Positions 1 through 7,697 of a stretch of 64,000 nt of DNA are shown here, one piece after another. Origin of the DNA: Ch67 sp041395845 (GTDB lineage: Bacteria > Pseudomonadota > Gammaproteobacteria > Pseudomonadales > Ketobacteraceae); contig JAWKZS010000017.1 of the NCBI GenBank assembly GCA_041395845.1, positions 1-64,000 of the forward strand, given 5' to 3'. The stretch's first letter is position 1. Each line of letters starts with the position of its first letter. The notes under the pieces were generated by a model that saw only the letters and a program-made list of their open reading frames with translations, had not been told where the DNA came from and did no database searches. The translations under genes were made by a program, and so were the position numbers.

Positions 1-2
1 GT

Positions 3-779
3 GGGGCAGACAGCCAGATCCTGGTGGCGCTCGCCGACTCCACCAAACCGCCGCTGTTCCTGATTCATCCGGTGGGGGGCGATGTGCTTTGCTACGGCGA
101 TCTGGCGCAGGCCCTGCGCCCGGATTTCAGCGTATATGGTTTGCGTGCCCGCGGCCTGGGTGGCGAACCCCCATTCCCCTCGTTTGGGGACATGGTGGCG
201 ACTTACGTCAACGAGATCAGGTCCGTTCAGCCGGTTGGACCTTATCGTGTTGGCGGACAGTCCCTCGGTGGCATCATCGCACTGGCAGTTGCACGGATGC
301 TGGAGCAGTCCGGTGAACAGGTAGAACAGGTGTTGCTGCTGGATACCTTCAGTCCGGCCTATCTGCGCGATGCCTATGGTTCCGATGCGGATATCATGTC
401 TGCTGCCCTCGGCCGCAATCTGGCCGGCGTCGCGCCCGAAACAGCAGCGGGATCAGAGGATTACGTGCAGCGCATGTACCGTGCTGCAGCCGGTGCAGGC
501 ATACTGCCGGCGGACGTTCCCGAGGCGGTTTTCCACGCCATCTTCCGTGTTGCAGTTAACAATCATCGCCTTGCTTCACAAACTGAAGTGGAAAGTATCC
601 GGGCGAAAGTGCATCATTTTACTGCACAGGACAATCCGGCAACGGTTCCTTCGGGCAAGACCTGGCAGAACGTGGGGCTTGATCTGGTGACCCACACGGT
701 TCCCGGTGGACACGAAACCCTGATGCAAGGGCCCAATGCGGCGCCCCTCGCGCGCCTGATCAGCAGCCTGTGCAAATGA
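3..779 (+). CDS. C-terminal thioesterase domain of a nonribosomal peptide synthetase (5' partial)
   Basis: The frame is open from the left edge, so this is the end of a larger protein rather than a complete gene. What is visible is an alpha/beta-hydrolase thioesterase domain of the type I family that releases the finished chain from an NRPS or PKS. The opening 'PLFLIHPVGG' is the usual first strand and oxyanion region. The nucleophile motif is GGQSLGG at about 240-260, the acid lies in 'LLLDTFSP', and the histidine in 'PGGHETL' near the C-terminus. A GTG at 24 could be read as a start, but the homologous frame continues upstream of it. The diaminobutyrate aminotransferase begins 26 bp downstream, which suggests the upstream synthetase uses diaminobutyrate. 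Synthetase versus free-standing thioesterase cannot be proved without the sequence to the left. Confidence 0.8.
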   Translation, partial: GADSQILVALADSTKPPLFLIHPVGGDVLCYGDLAQALRPDFSVYGLRARGLGGEPPFPSFGDMVATYVNEIRSVQPVGPYRVGGQSLGGIIALAVARMLEQSGEQVEQVLLLDTFSPAYLRDAYGSDADIMSAALGRNLAGVAPETAAGSEDYVQRMYRAAAGAGILPADVPEAVFHAIFRVAVNNHRLASQTEVESIRAKVHHFTAQDNPATVPSGKTWQNVGLDLVTHTVPGGHETLMQGPNAAPLARLISSLCK

Positions 780-804
780 ATAACAACAAGAACAGAGGCA
801 TTCA

Positions 805-2061
805 ATGCGTGTAGAAGTATTTGAGCAGTACGAATCCGAAGTCCGTTCCTATTGCCGTGCATTTCCGGCAGTGTTCACCCGGGCCAAAGGCTCCTATATC
901 GAAGACCAGAACGGTCGCCGTTATCTGGATTTCTTTGCCGGCGCCGGTGCGCTGAACTACGGCCATAACCCGGACTTTGTGCGCGATCGCCTCATCAGCT
1001 ATCTGCAGAACGACGGCATCATGCATGCACTGGACATGTATACCGATGCCAAAGGGCAGTTCATCGAAGCGTTGCAGGGCAATATCCTGCAACCGCGCAA
1101 ACTGGATTATCGCATCCAGTTCACCGGGCCCACCGGCACCAACGCCGTGGAAGCCGCCCTGAAAATTGCCCGCAAGGTCAAAGGCCGTCAGAACATCTTC
1201 GCTTTCCAGGGCGGTTTTCATGGTATGACCCTGGGCAGCCTGGCCTGTACCGGCAACCAGTACAATCGCAAGGGTGCCGGCACTACTCTGCCCAACGTCA
1301 CCTTCATGCCGTATCCGTTTGGCGCCATGGCGCAGATCGACACTATCGCCTATATGGACGCGGTACTGTCTGATCCCAGTTCCGGCATCGAAAAGCCGGC
1401 CGCCATGCTGCTGGAAACCGTGCAGGCGGAAGGTGGCGTCATCGTCGCCCCGGTGGAATGGCTGAAGAAGTTGCGAGCCCTGTGCGACAAACACGACATC
1501 CTGATGATCGTCGACGATATCCAGGTGGGTTGCGGGCGTACCGGCAGCTTCTTCTCATTCGAACGGGCTGATCTCCAGCCAGACATTATTACGCTGTCAA
1601 AATCCATCAGCGGCTGCGGCTTGCCGTTGGCAGTGGTCCTGCTGCGGCCGGAACTGGACAAATGGAGCCCGGGTGAACACAACGGCACGTTCCGCGGCAA
1701 TCAGCTGGCCTTTGTCAGCGGCGCTGCGGCACTGGAAATGTGGCCCAAGCTGGATATCGAAGGACAAGTACGCGAAAAATCCCGGCTGTTGGAGCAGGGT
1801 GCCCGCGAACTCATCGAACGCTTCGACAACCGGCTGGCGCTGCGTGGCATGGGCATGATCTGGGGTATCGATTTCAGCTGTGTGGACGATCCCGACCTGA
1901 TCGAGCGGATTCTCGCTACCTGCTTTGAAAATGGTTTGATTCTGGAAAACTGCGGTCGGAAAGGCCAGGTCATGAAGTTCCTGCCGCCCCTGGTGGCGAC
2001 TGAAGCCGAGCTGAAGGAAGGCCTCGACATCATCCGCAATGCGATGCAGAAGCATTTCTGA
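805..2061 (+). CDS. diaminobutyrate--2-oxoglutarate aminotransferase (EctB/PvdH-like)
   Basis: A class III PLP-dependent aminotransferase of 418 residues, the usual family length. It resembles the enzymes that make L-2,4-diaminobutyrate from aspartate semialdehyde with glutamate as amino donor. Visible features are the cofactor loop 'GPTGTNAVEAALK' (about 109-120), the 'FQGGFHGMTLGS' segment (134-145), the cofactor aspartate in 'VDDIQVGCGRTG' (237-247) and the Schiff-base lysine K266 in 'LSKSISG'. No ectA or ectC lies beside it. It follows the NRPS thioesterase end in the same direction, with 'aacagaggc' as a plausible ribosome site before ATG 805. Supplying diaminobutyrate to a peptide, as PvdH does for pyoverdine, is therefore likelier than ectoine synthesis. 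The substrate assignment rests on family resemblance and context. Confidence 0.83.
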   Translation: MRVEVFEQYESEVRSYCRAFPAVFTRAKGSYIEDQNGRRYLDFFAGAGALNYGHNPDFVRDRLISYLQNDGIMHALDMYTDAKGQFIEALQGNILQPRKLDYRIQFTGPTGTNAVEAALKIARKVKGRQNIFAFQGGFHGMTLGSLACTGNQYNRKGAGTTLPNVTFMPYPFGAMAQIDTIAYMDAVLSDPSSGIEKPAAMLLETVQAEGGVIVAPVEWLKKLRALCDKHDILMIVDDIQVGCGRTGSFFSFERADLQPDIITLSKSISGCGLPLAVVLLRPELDKWSPGEHNGTFRGNQLAFVSGAAALEMWPKLDIEGQVREKSRLLEQGARELIERFDNRLALRGMGMIWGIDFSCVDDPDLIERILATCFENGLILENCGRKGQVMKFLPPLVATEAELKEGLDIIRNAMQKHF

Positions 2062-2085
2062 TAAATCGCACGATATGAAAACAAG

Positions 2086-2111
2086 AAGGGGGAGCCATGG
2101 CTCCCCCTTTT
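2086..2111. terminator. bidirectional intrinsic terminator
   Basis: A perfect 11-bp stem (AAGGGGGAGCC / GGCTCCCCCTT) around a two-base centre, ending in four T on the + strand and preceded by an A-rich stretch that serves the - strand. It lies between the convergent aminotransferase and condensation-type genes and can stop both transcripts. Confidence 0.8.
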
Positions 2112-2127
2112 CAATTGAGCAACCGAA

Positions 2128-3330
2128 TCATTTCAGCTCATGGAGTTTCTGCGCCAGCGCATCACAGAACTGTTGCAATTGTTCCTGAGTGGCCAGCGCC
2201 TTCGGTATCCCCACCATGATCCCGGTATTGTTCCCCTGCGAGGCCGCACCCACATAGATGGGCCGGTTTTCAAATGCAATCGGCACGCCAAACAGTTCCG
2301 ACGGCTTGTAGCTATCGAGCGTAAATGGCGCCAGATCCACATCACCAAGATTCGTCACAATCGCCGTCATCCGATAGCGGCCGCTTTCATGGGTCTTGCG
2401 CAGAATCTCTGGATTGACTCGGAACGTAGCCGGCGGCATCCAGCGTGCATACTTGTGGTTCTCCATGAAAGGTGAAAGATCTTCCTTGTTGCGCATTGCT
2501 TTTACCAGCTGGGAGCGGATCTGGTTCAGGGTCTGATCCGGCTTCATCTCGAAATCCAGTGCCCCAGAGCAATTGGCTACCGTGAATCCTTCCTCGTCTT
2601 TCAGGTAGCGGCGCAGGTCCGCCGGAATGCGGATCAGAATCTTGCCGTCACCGTGTGTTTCCCAAGCCATCTGTGCCAGTGCAAACATGATCTTGGCGGT
2701 GAGCTTGTTCTTGTCACCATCCCAGACGAAACGTTGCCAGCGGCAACCACGCTCGGCAGGATTGACCGGAAAATTCGTTATAGGCAGACAGTTGCCTTCG
2801 ACCACCGGGCGGGGCGGGCGCTCCTCGCGCATGGCGATATCCCACTCGGTCAGCTTCGATGTTGAGCCCAGTGGCTTTTCGCCGCGCATGATGCGGAAGG
2901 CATCCGCCAGAAAGTGCACCGTGCCACGTCCATCCGTGATGGCATGATGGGTGCGGAACAGCAGATAGACGTCGTTGCGGGTGTAGATGATGCTGGCCTG
3001 CACCAAAGGATCTTTACGCAGATCGATATATTCACCGATGCGGGGGCAATGGTCGGAACTCATGCCATCCCATTCGGGGGCATTGATTTCTTCCACCACA
3101 GGGTTGGCGCCCACATCGTCCCAGTAACGCCATCCCCAGAAGCCGCGCAAACGCATCCGGATGCCGGGATTGGCATCTGCCGCCTGACGCAGTGCATCTT
3201 CCAGTTTGGCGCGATCGATCGAGCCAACCCCTTGCGACAGGAACTGGTTCACCATGACCGAACCGGTCGCCGGCGTATCCATGCCGATATAACTGAATTC
3301 GAGCGGAGAGGGCGTGCGGAAAAAACTCAT
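2128..3330 (-). CDS. stand-alone condensation-domain-like acyltransferase
   Basis: A 400-residue protein of the chloramphenicol-acetyltransferase/NRPS condensation superfamily. The catalytic motif HHxxxDG is present as HHAITDG (residues 128-134). The downstream 'VTNLGDVDLAPF' segment near residue 335 corresponds to the C-terminal part of the CoA/PCP-dependent acyltransferase fold. Such free-standing enzymes acylate or esterify a carrier-bound or free acceptor (PapA, wax-synthase and lipopeptide-tailoring families). It is read opposite to the aminotransferase and divergently from the MFS gene, 104 bp away. Its position between NRPS-associated genes suggests a tailoring role such as attaching a fatty acyl group. 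Donor and acceptor cannot be told from sequence. ATG 3328-3330 is taken as the start. Confidence 0.7.
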   Translation of the reverse strand: MSFFRTPSPLEFSYIGMDTPATGSVMVNQFLSQGVGSIDRAKLEDALRQAADANPGIRMRLRGFWGWRYWDDVGANPVVEEINAPEWDGMSSDHCPRIGEYIDLRKDPLVQASIIYTRNDVYLLFRTHHAITDGRGTVHFLADAFRIMRGEKPLGSTSKLTEWDIAMREERPPRPVVEGNCLPITNFPVNPAERGCRWQRFVWDGDKNKLTAKIMFALAQMAWETHGDGKILIRIPADLRRYLKDEEGFTVANCSGALDFEMKPDQTLNQIRSQLVKAMRNKEDLSPFMENHKYARWMPPATFRVNPEILRKTHESGRYRMTAIVTNLGDVDLAPFTLDSYKPSELFGVPIAFENRPIYVGAASQGNNTGIMVGIPKALATQEQLQQFCDALAQKLHELK

Positions 3331-3434
3331 GCGTAATTATTATTGTTCGTCGGTGAGTGGAAGCTCCAAACTATACCATGCGGGTGTAATCAGGTACCAT
3401 GCCGGAATCCTATTAAAACAAGAATAGCGGGCCT

Positions 3435-4757
3435 GTGGCGATGTCAGGTGAACGTCTCTTTTATTTTCTTCTGTTGGCCCAGGCGACTGCCTTCCTCGGA
3501 ACCACGCTGACCAATTTTGCCCTCGGTGTCTGGGCGTACCAGACCGGCGGCAACGTCACCGATTTCACCCTGATTGCCATCGCGTCGACCGTACCGGGCA
3601 TTATCCTCGGTCCGTTCATCGGTTCCCTGATCGATCGCTGGGAACGCAAGTGGGTCCTGTTCGGCGCGCAGCTGGGCAGCGCCATCGTGGTCATGACCAT
3701 CGCTGCGTTGTATTGGGCTGATACCCTCGATGTGTGGCATATCGTTCTGGTGGTACCGGTGGCCTCCGTGTGCGGCACCATGCTGCAGATCGGTTTTACT
3801 GCTGTCGTCGCCACACTGGTTCCTTCCGATCGGCTGAGCCGCGCCAATGGTGCGCTGGGTCTGGTGTTCGGCCTGGTGCAGCTCGTGGGCCCGCTGCTTG
3901 CAGGTCTGGCACTGGATACTGTGGGATTGCGCTGGATTCTGGCTATCAATCTGGCCGGTTATGCGGTTGGTCTGCTCAGTCTGCTGGTGTCGACATTGCC
4001 GCCGATTCCACGCAAGGTACGCGATGTTCCGCTGTCCCTCTGGCAGGAAGTGGTCGAAGGCTACCAGTTCCTGAAATCCAAACCCGGTGTGCTCGGTGGT
4101 TTGTATCTCTTTACGCTGATCTGGTTCAACGTGTCCTCTGTACAGGTGCTGATTCTGCCGCTGGTGTTGAGCATCGGCACGTCGACGGATCTTGGCTTCA
4201 TCCAGTCCATGGCGGGAGTGGGCACCCTGATCGGCGGCCTGCTCATGGTGGCCTGGAAAGGTCCGGAGCGTAAGGTGTTCGGGATTCTGGTGCCCTCTGT
4301 AGTGATCGCCTGTGTCCTCATCATCATGCCGATTCCGCCCAGTATCGCCTGGCTGGCCGGCTGTGCTGCGCTGATCATGGTTGCGGCGCCGATTGCGACC
4401 GTCTGCAGCCAGACCTTGTGGCAGCGCAAAGTGCCCCAACATTTCCATGGACGGGCATTCAGTCTGCGTAACACGATCATGAAGGCAGCCCAGCCGCTGG
4501 CGTTCCTGTCGGCAGGTCTGCTTGCCGACCATGTCTTCAATCCGATGATGCAGACGGGCGCGGCCATGGCGGAATGGCTGGGGCCGGTGTGGGGCGTGGG
4601 CGAGGGCAGGGGTGTGGCCGTGATGATCAGCCTGTTCGGAGTCATCAGTCTGATCATGGTCATCATCGCCTGGTTGACGCCCACCATCAGGCGCGGCGAC
4701 ATCGATTTGCCTGACGAAAATGTGCCAACCCCGTCACAAAAGCAAGAAAGCGTCTAA
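3435..4757 (+). CDS. MFS transporter, EntS/MFS_3-like exporter
   Basis: A 440-residue polytopic inner-membrane protein with about 12 hydrophobic segments. The MFS signature loop between helices 2 and 3 appears as 'GSLIDRWERKW' (residues 61-71). The overall pattern resembles the MFS_3 group, which includes enterobactin and multidrug exporters. Lying between a condensation-type gene and a type II thioesterase, it is a natural candidate for export of the peptide made by the neighbouring NRPS, but export substrate is inference. The start may be GTG 3435 or ATG 3441, since both are in frame and two codons apart. The C-terminus is a short polar tail. Confidence 0.75.
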   Translation: MAMSGERLFYFLLLAQATAFLGTTLTNFALGVWAYQTGGNVTDFTLIAIASTVPGIILGPFIGSLIDRWERKWVLFGAQLGSAIVVMTIAALYWADTLDVWHIVLVVPVASVCGTMLQIGFTAVVATLVPSDRLSRANGALGLVFGLVQLVGPLLAGLALDTVGLRWILAINLAGYAVGLLSLLVSTLPPIPRKVRDVPLSLWQEVVEGYQFLKSKPGVLGGLYLFTLIWFNVSSVQVLILPLVLSIGTSTDLGFIQSMAGVGTLIGGLLMVAWKGPERKVFGILVPSVVIACVLIIMPIPPSIAWLAGCAALIMVAAPIATVCSQTLWQRKVPQHFHGRAFSLRNTIMKAAQPLAFLSAGLLADHVFNPMMQTGAAMAEWLGPVWGVGEGRGVAVMISLFGVISLIMVIIAWLTPTIRRGDIDLPDENVPTPSQKQESV

Positions 4758-4880
4758 GTGCTTGACAAAGTTGGTTGTGACGCTTCGTAAGGATTGTAAC
4801 TTCCTGTTTTTGAAATGTTATTTTTGCGCAAAACGGACAGGGCCGGTTTGACCGTGGGCAAGGCCTGCATTTTAATAAGG

Positions 4881-4909
4881 TGTAGACGGAATAATAAGTG
4901 CGGTATACT
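4881..4909 (+). promoter_or_regulatory. candidate sigma-70 promoter for the type II thioesterase gene
   Basis: A TATACT -10 box at 4904-4909 lies 17 bp after a weak -35 (TGTAGA, 4881-4886) in the 267-bp gap between the MFS and thioesterase genes. The rest of this gap is AT-rich with no supported gene. The call rests on the -10 box only. Confidence 0.35.
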
Positions 4910-5024
4910 CTAATTCTTGGCACGCTTGTGCTATTTCTGCTTTGAAATCTGTTGTTAACATTGGGGTTGCCTAATACCGGTCACGGTTCCGGGCAAAATA
5001 ACAAGAAAACGGTGGCAGTAAGCA

Positions 5025-5825
5025 ATGTTTATGACCAGTGCATCCAAGGTACAGCAAAGTCCGTGGTTCCAGGTCGCACGCCCGGTGCAGTCACCGCGGC
5101 TACGTCTTTTCTGTTTTTCCTACGCCGGTGGTAATGCCTCCACTTATCGTGAGTGGCATCGGCGCCTGCCGGATGATGTGGAAGTTTGCTCGGTCCAACT
5201 GCCAGGACGCGGCTCTCGCTTCAAGGAACGTGCCCACACCTCCCTGAACTCCCTGCTCGATGCACTTGAAACAGCGATCTCGCCTTTTCTTGATGTTCCC
5301 TACGCATTTTTTGGTCACAGCATGGGTGCCCAGGTGGGATTCGAACTTGCACGCCGTTTGCGTGATTCAGGCAAGCGTCTGCCGGAATGCCTGATCGTGT
5401 CAGGGCGCCGGGGGCCCCATCGCCCGCCGCGCAACAAACCGATTCACACACTGCCGGAAGTCGAATTCCGCGAAGAAATTCGTCGTCTCAATGGCACCCC
5501 GGAGGAAGCGCTGAACAATCCGGAATTGATGGATATCATCAGCCCGATCCTGCGTGCGGATTGTCAGGCGGTCGAAACCTGGAAGTATCAACCTTCCCAA
5601 CCCATTGATGTGCCAGTACTGGCGCTGGGTGGGGTGAAAGACGCCCAGGTGTCCCTCGAGGATCTGGAAGACTGGCGAAATGTCACCAGTGGGCCCTTTA
5701 CCTTGCAGCTGTTCTCTGGTGATCATTTTTTCATCAATCATGTCACGGAATCCCTGCTGGGAACCATCCGCGACACACTCGATTGCGTGCTGGGCAGGGC
5801 GGAAGGATTTCTCCGCCGTCGTTGA
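5025..5825 (+). CDS. type II (editing) thioesterase of an NRPS/PKS cluster
   Basis: A 266-residue alpha/beta hydrolase with the hallmarks of stand-alone type II thioesterases, which clear mis-primed or stalled acyl groups from carrier domains. Visible are 'FCFSYAGGNASTY' (about 29-41), 'QLPGRGSR' (58-65), the nucleophile elbow GHSMG (S99) and the catalytic histidine in 'SGDHFFI' near residue 236. It closes the NRPS-related block at the left of the window. Start ATG 5025 is followed by a second in-frame ATG at 5031, and neither has a strong ribosome site. The family call is firm. Its link to the particular synthetase at the window edge is by proximity. Confidence 0.85.
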   Translation: MFMTSASKVQQSPWFQVARPVQSPRLRLFCFSYAGGNASTYREWHRRLPDDVEVCSVQLPGRGSRFKERAHTSLNSLLDALETAISPFLDVPYAFFGHSMGAQVGFELARRLRDSGKRLPECLIVSGRRGPHRPPRNKPIHTLPEVEFREEIRRLNGTPEEALNNPELMDIISPILRADCQAVETWKYQPSQPIDVPVLALGGVKDAQVSLEDLEDWRNVTSGPFTLQLFSGDHFFINHVTESLLGTIRDTLDCVLGRAEGFLRRR

Positions 5826-6002
5826 ACCTCCCGCAACTGCCAATGTCCTTTTGCAAATGGCGTAAAGGCTTTGCTGCGACACTGTTGCTTATGTGTAAAA
5901 TCTTTCCGTTGCCAATTAAACTTTGGAACTAATTCAGCTAATATCCGGTACATTCCTACCTATAAGCGGTGTGCGCAGCCGCGATAAAAAGAAGATAACA
6001 AG

Positions 6003-7697
6003 ATGATCAGAGTGTTGAAGATAGTATTGCCTGTCGCTGCCTTGCTGGTTGCGATTGTGGTTTCTTATCTGCTCTTCCTGACCCGCCCAAAGGTGGAGCA
6101 TCAACAGGTCGAGGCAACTATTCCATTGGTTTCAGTTGCGCCCGCCAAAGCTCAGTCCCTTAACATTCCCGTTTACACCCGTGGCACTGTTTCTCCTGGC
6201 ACCCAGATCCAGCTGATGTCCGAAGTCAGCGGTCAGGTGCTGGAAGTGTCGCCGAATTTTGCGAACGGCGGGTTCTTTTCCAAAGGCGATGTGCTTGTGC
6301 GAGTTGATACACTCGAGTACGACGTCAATATCAAGCGCGCCGAAGCTGCCGTGGCGCAGGCTTATCAGGCCTATCTGCAGGCCGAAGCCGAAAAGAAGGC
6401 GCGCTCCCGCGTGCGTGGCAATAACAATGCGCTTGCCAACTTCGAGGTTCAGTTCCGTCAGGCAGAAGCATCCTATCTGGCCAGCAAGGCTGAACTTGAA
6501 GCCGTCAAACTGCAGCGTGAGCGTGCGGTAGTTCGCGCACCATTTGATGGTCGTGTGCTAATGGCGGCTGTTAACGTTGGCCAGTATCTACGTCCTGGGT
6601 TGCAGATGGGCGTCATTTACGCTGTCGATGTTGCCGAAGTCCGTTTGCCGTTGTCGGATCGTCAGTTGAGCCTGGTCGATGTGCCGGGGCGTCTGACGGC
6701 TGATCAAGCTGGCAAGCTTCCCGAAGTTATCATTTCCGAAGAGTATGCGGGCAAGACCTACACCTGGCGTGGACAGGTCGTACGGGCCGAGGGCGGCCTG
6801 GATGAACGCAACCGCCTGTTGTACCTCGTTGCACATGTGACAGATCCCTACGGTGTAGACCCCGCTCAGCCGGGGCGCCCTGAACTGGTGGCGGGTTCTT
6901 TCGTAGAAGCGAAGATTGCCGGTCGACGTTTTGAGCGCATTTATCCGATTCCCCGGCGTGCGTTGCGCCATGGCAGCCAGCTGTGGGTTGTTGGCGACGA
7001 CGGTCGTCTCGACAAGCGTGAAGTCGGTGTGCTGTACAAGTCCAAGGACACCATCTACGTGACTACCGGCATCGATGATGGTGATCAGGTTGTACTGAGT
7101 CAGTTGGACATTGCGGTCGACGGCATGCGCGTCCGTACCCAGCAGGAAAATACGCCTGAAGAAATCGAAGAGGTCAAAACCGAGCAGAATCCATTCGCGG
7201 GCCGTTCTCCTGTCAGCGAGGCCATCCGTGAAGCCGTTACTGTGACCGACAAAGGTGCAACCCTGAACGTTTCAGCCAGTCAGGCAATGGAACTGGCCAG
7301 CAAGGCAAAGGACCTGGTCAATGGGCTCGATGAAAAACAGAAGCAGCAGCTCAAGGACAGCGCCAACAAGGTTGCAGATCAGATCAAGGCCATGCAGCAA
7401 AACGCCGCCAGACAGAAGGTGGCGGAACCAGAACCTGTCGAACCGGTAAAGCCCGCAGCTGAAACGGCCGCCATGTCCCCGCTGGCTTCCCAGCTTGAGG
7501 CTGATATTGCAGCACAAACAGATGCAGTTGAGCAGGCACCCGCTGCAGAGGCAGAGATTGAGGCAGCGATCGAAACCGAACCCGCAGTCAAGCCAGCGCC
7601 AAAAACCGATCTGCTGGCCAACTCTGAAAAATCCACCACCAGTCGTGGCATTGCTACTGTTGTTGCACCCAAGCCGTTGCTGGAAGCTACTCAATGA
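6003..7697 (+). CDS. RND efflux periplasmic adaptor (membrane fusion protein) with a long acidic tail
   Basis: The periplasmic adaptor subunit of an RND efflux pump. An N-terminal membrane anchor (residues 8-27) is followed by the first half of the lipoyl-like domain ('GTVSPGTQIQLMSEVSGQV'), a coiled-coil hairpin rich in Ala, Glu, Gln and Lys (about 105-170), the second lipoyl half ('VRAPFDGRVL'), and beta-barrel and membrane-proximal domains to about residue 375. Most adaptors end near there at 350-400 residues. This one runs to 564 with a Glu/Ala/Pro/Lys-rich, low-complexity tail with a possible helix near 415-470. Its stop overlaps the permease ATG by four bases (ATGA), so the two are translationally coupled. 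No outer-membrane TolC-type gene is in the window. Confidence 0.85.
   Translation: MIRVLKIVLPVAALLVAIVVSYLLFLTRPKVEHQQVEATIPLVSVAPAKAQSLNIPVYTRGTVSPGTQIQLMSEVSGQVLEVSPNFANGGFFSKGDVLVRVDTLEYDVNIKRAEAAVAQAYQAYLQAEAEKKARSRVRGNNNALANFEVQFRQAEASYLASKAELEAVKLQRERAVVRAPFDGRVLMAAVNVGQYLRPGLQMGVIYAVDVAEVRLPLSDRQLSLVDVPGRLTADQAGKLPEVIISEEYAGKTYTWRGQVVRAEGGLDERNRLLYLVAHVTDPYGVDPAQPGRPELVAGSFVEAKIAGRRFERIYPIPRRALRHGSQLWVVGDDGRLDKREVGVLYKSKDTIYVTTGIDDGDQVVLSQLDIAVDGMRVRTQQENTPEEIEEVKTEQNPFAGRSPVSEAIREAVTVTDKGATLNVSASQAMELASKAKDLVNGLDEKQKQQLKDSANKVADQIKAMQQNAARQKVAEPEPVEPVKPAAETAAMSPLASQLEADIAAQTDAVEQAPAAEAEIEAAIETEPAVKPAPKTDLLANSEKSTTSRGIATVVAPKPLLEATQ

Noticed and set aside
805..2061. Ectoine synthesis gene cluster
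   Set aside because: No ectA or ectC homologue is adjacent, and the neighbours are NRPS-type genes.
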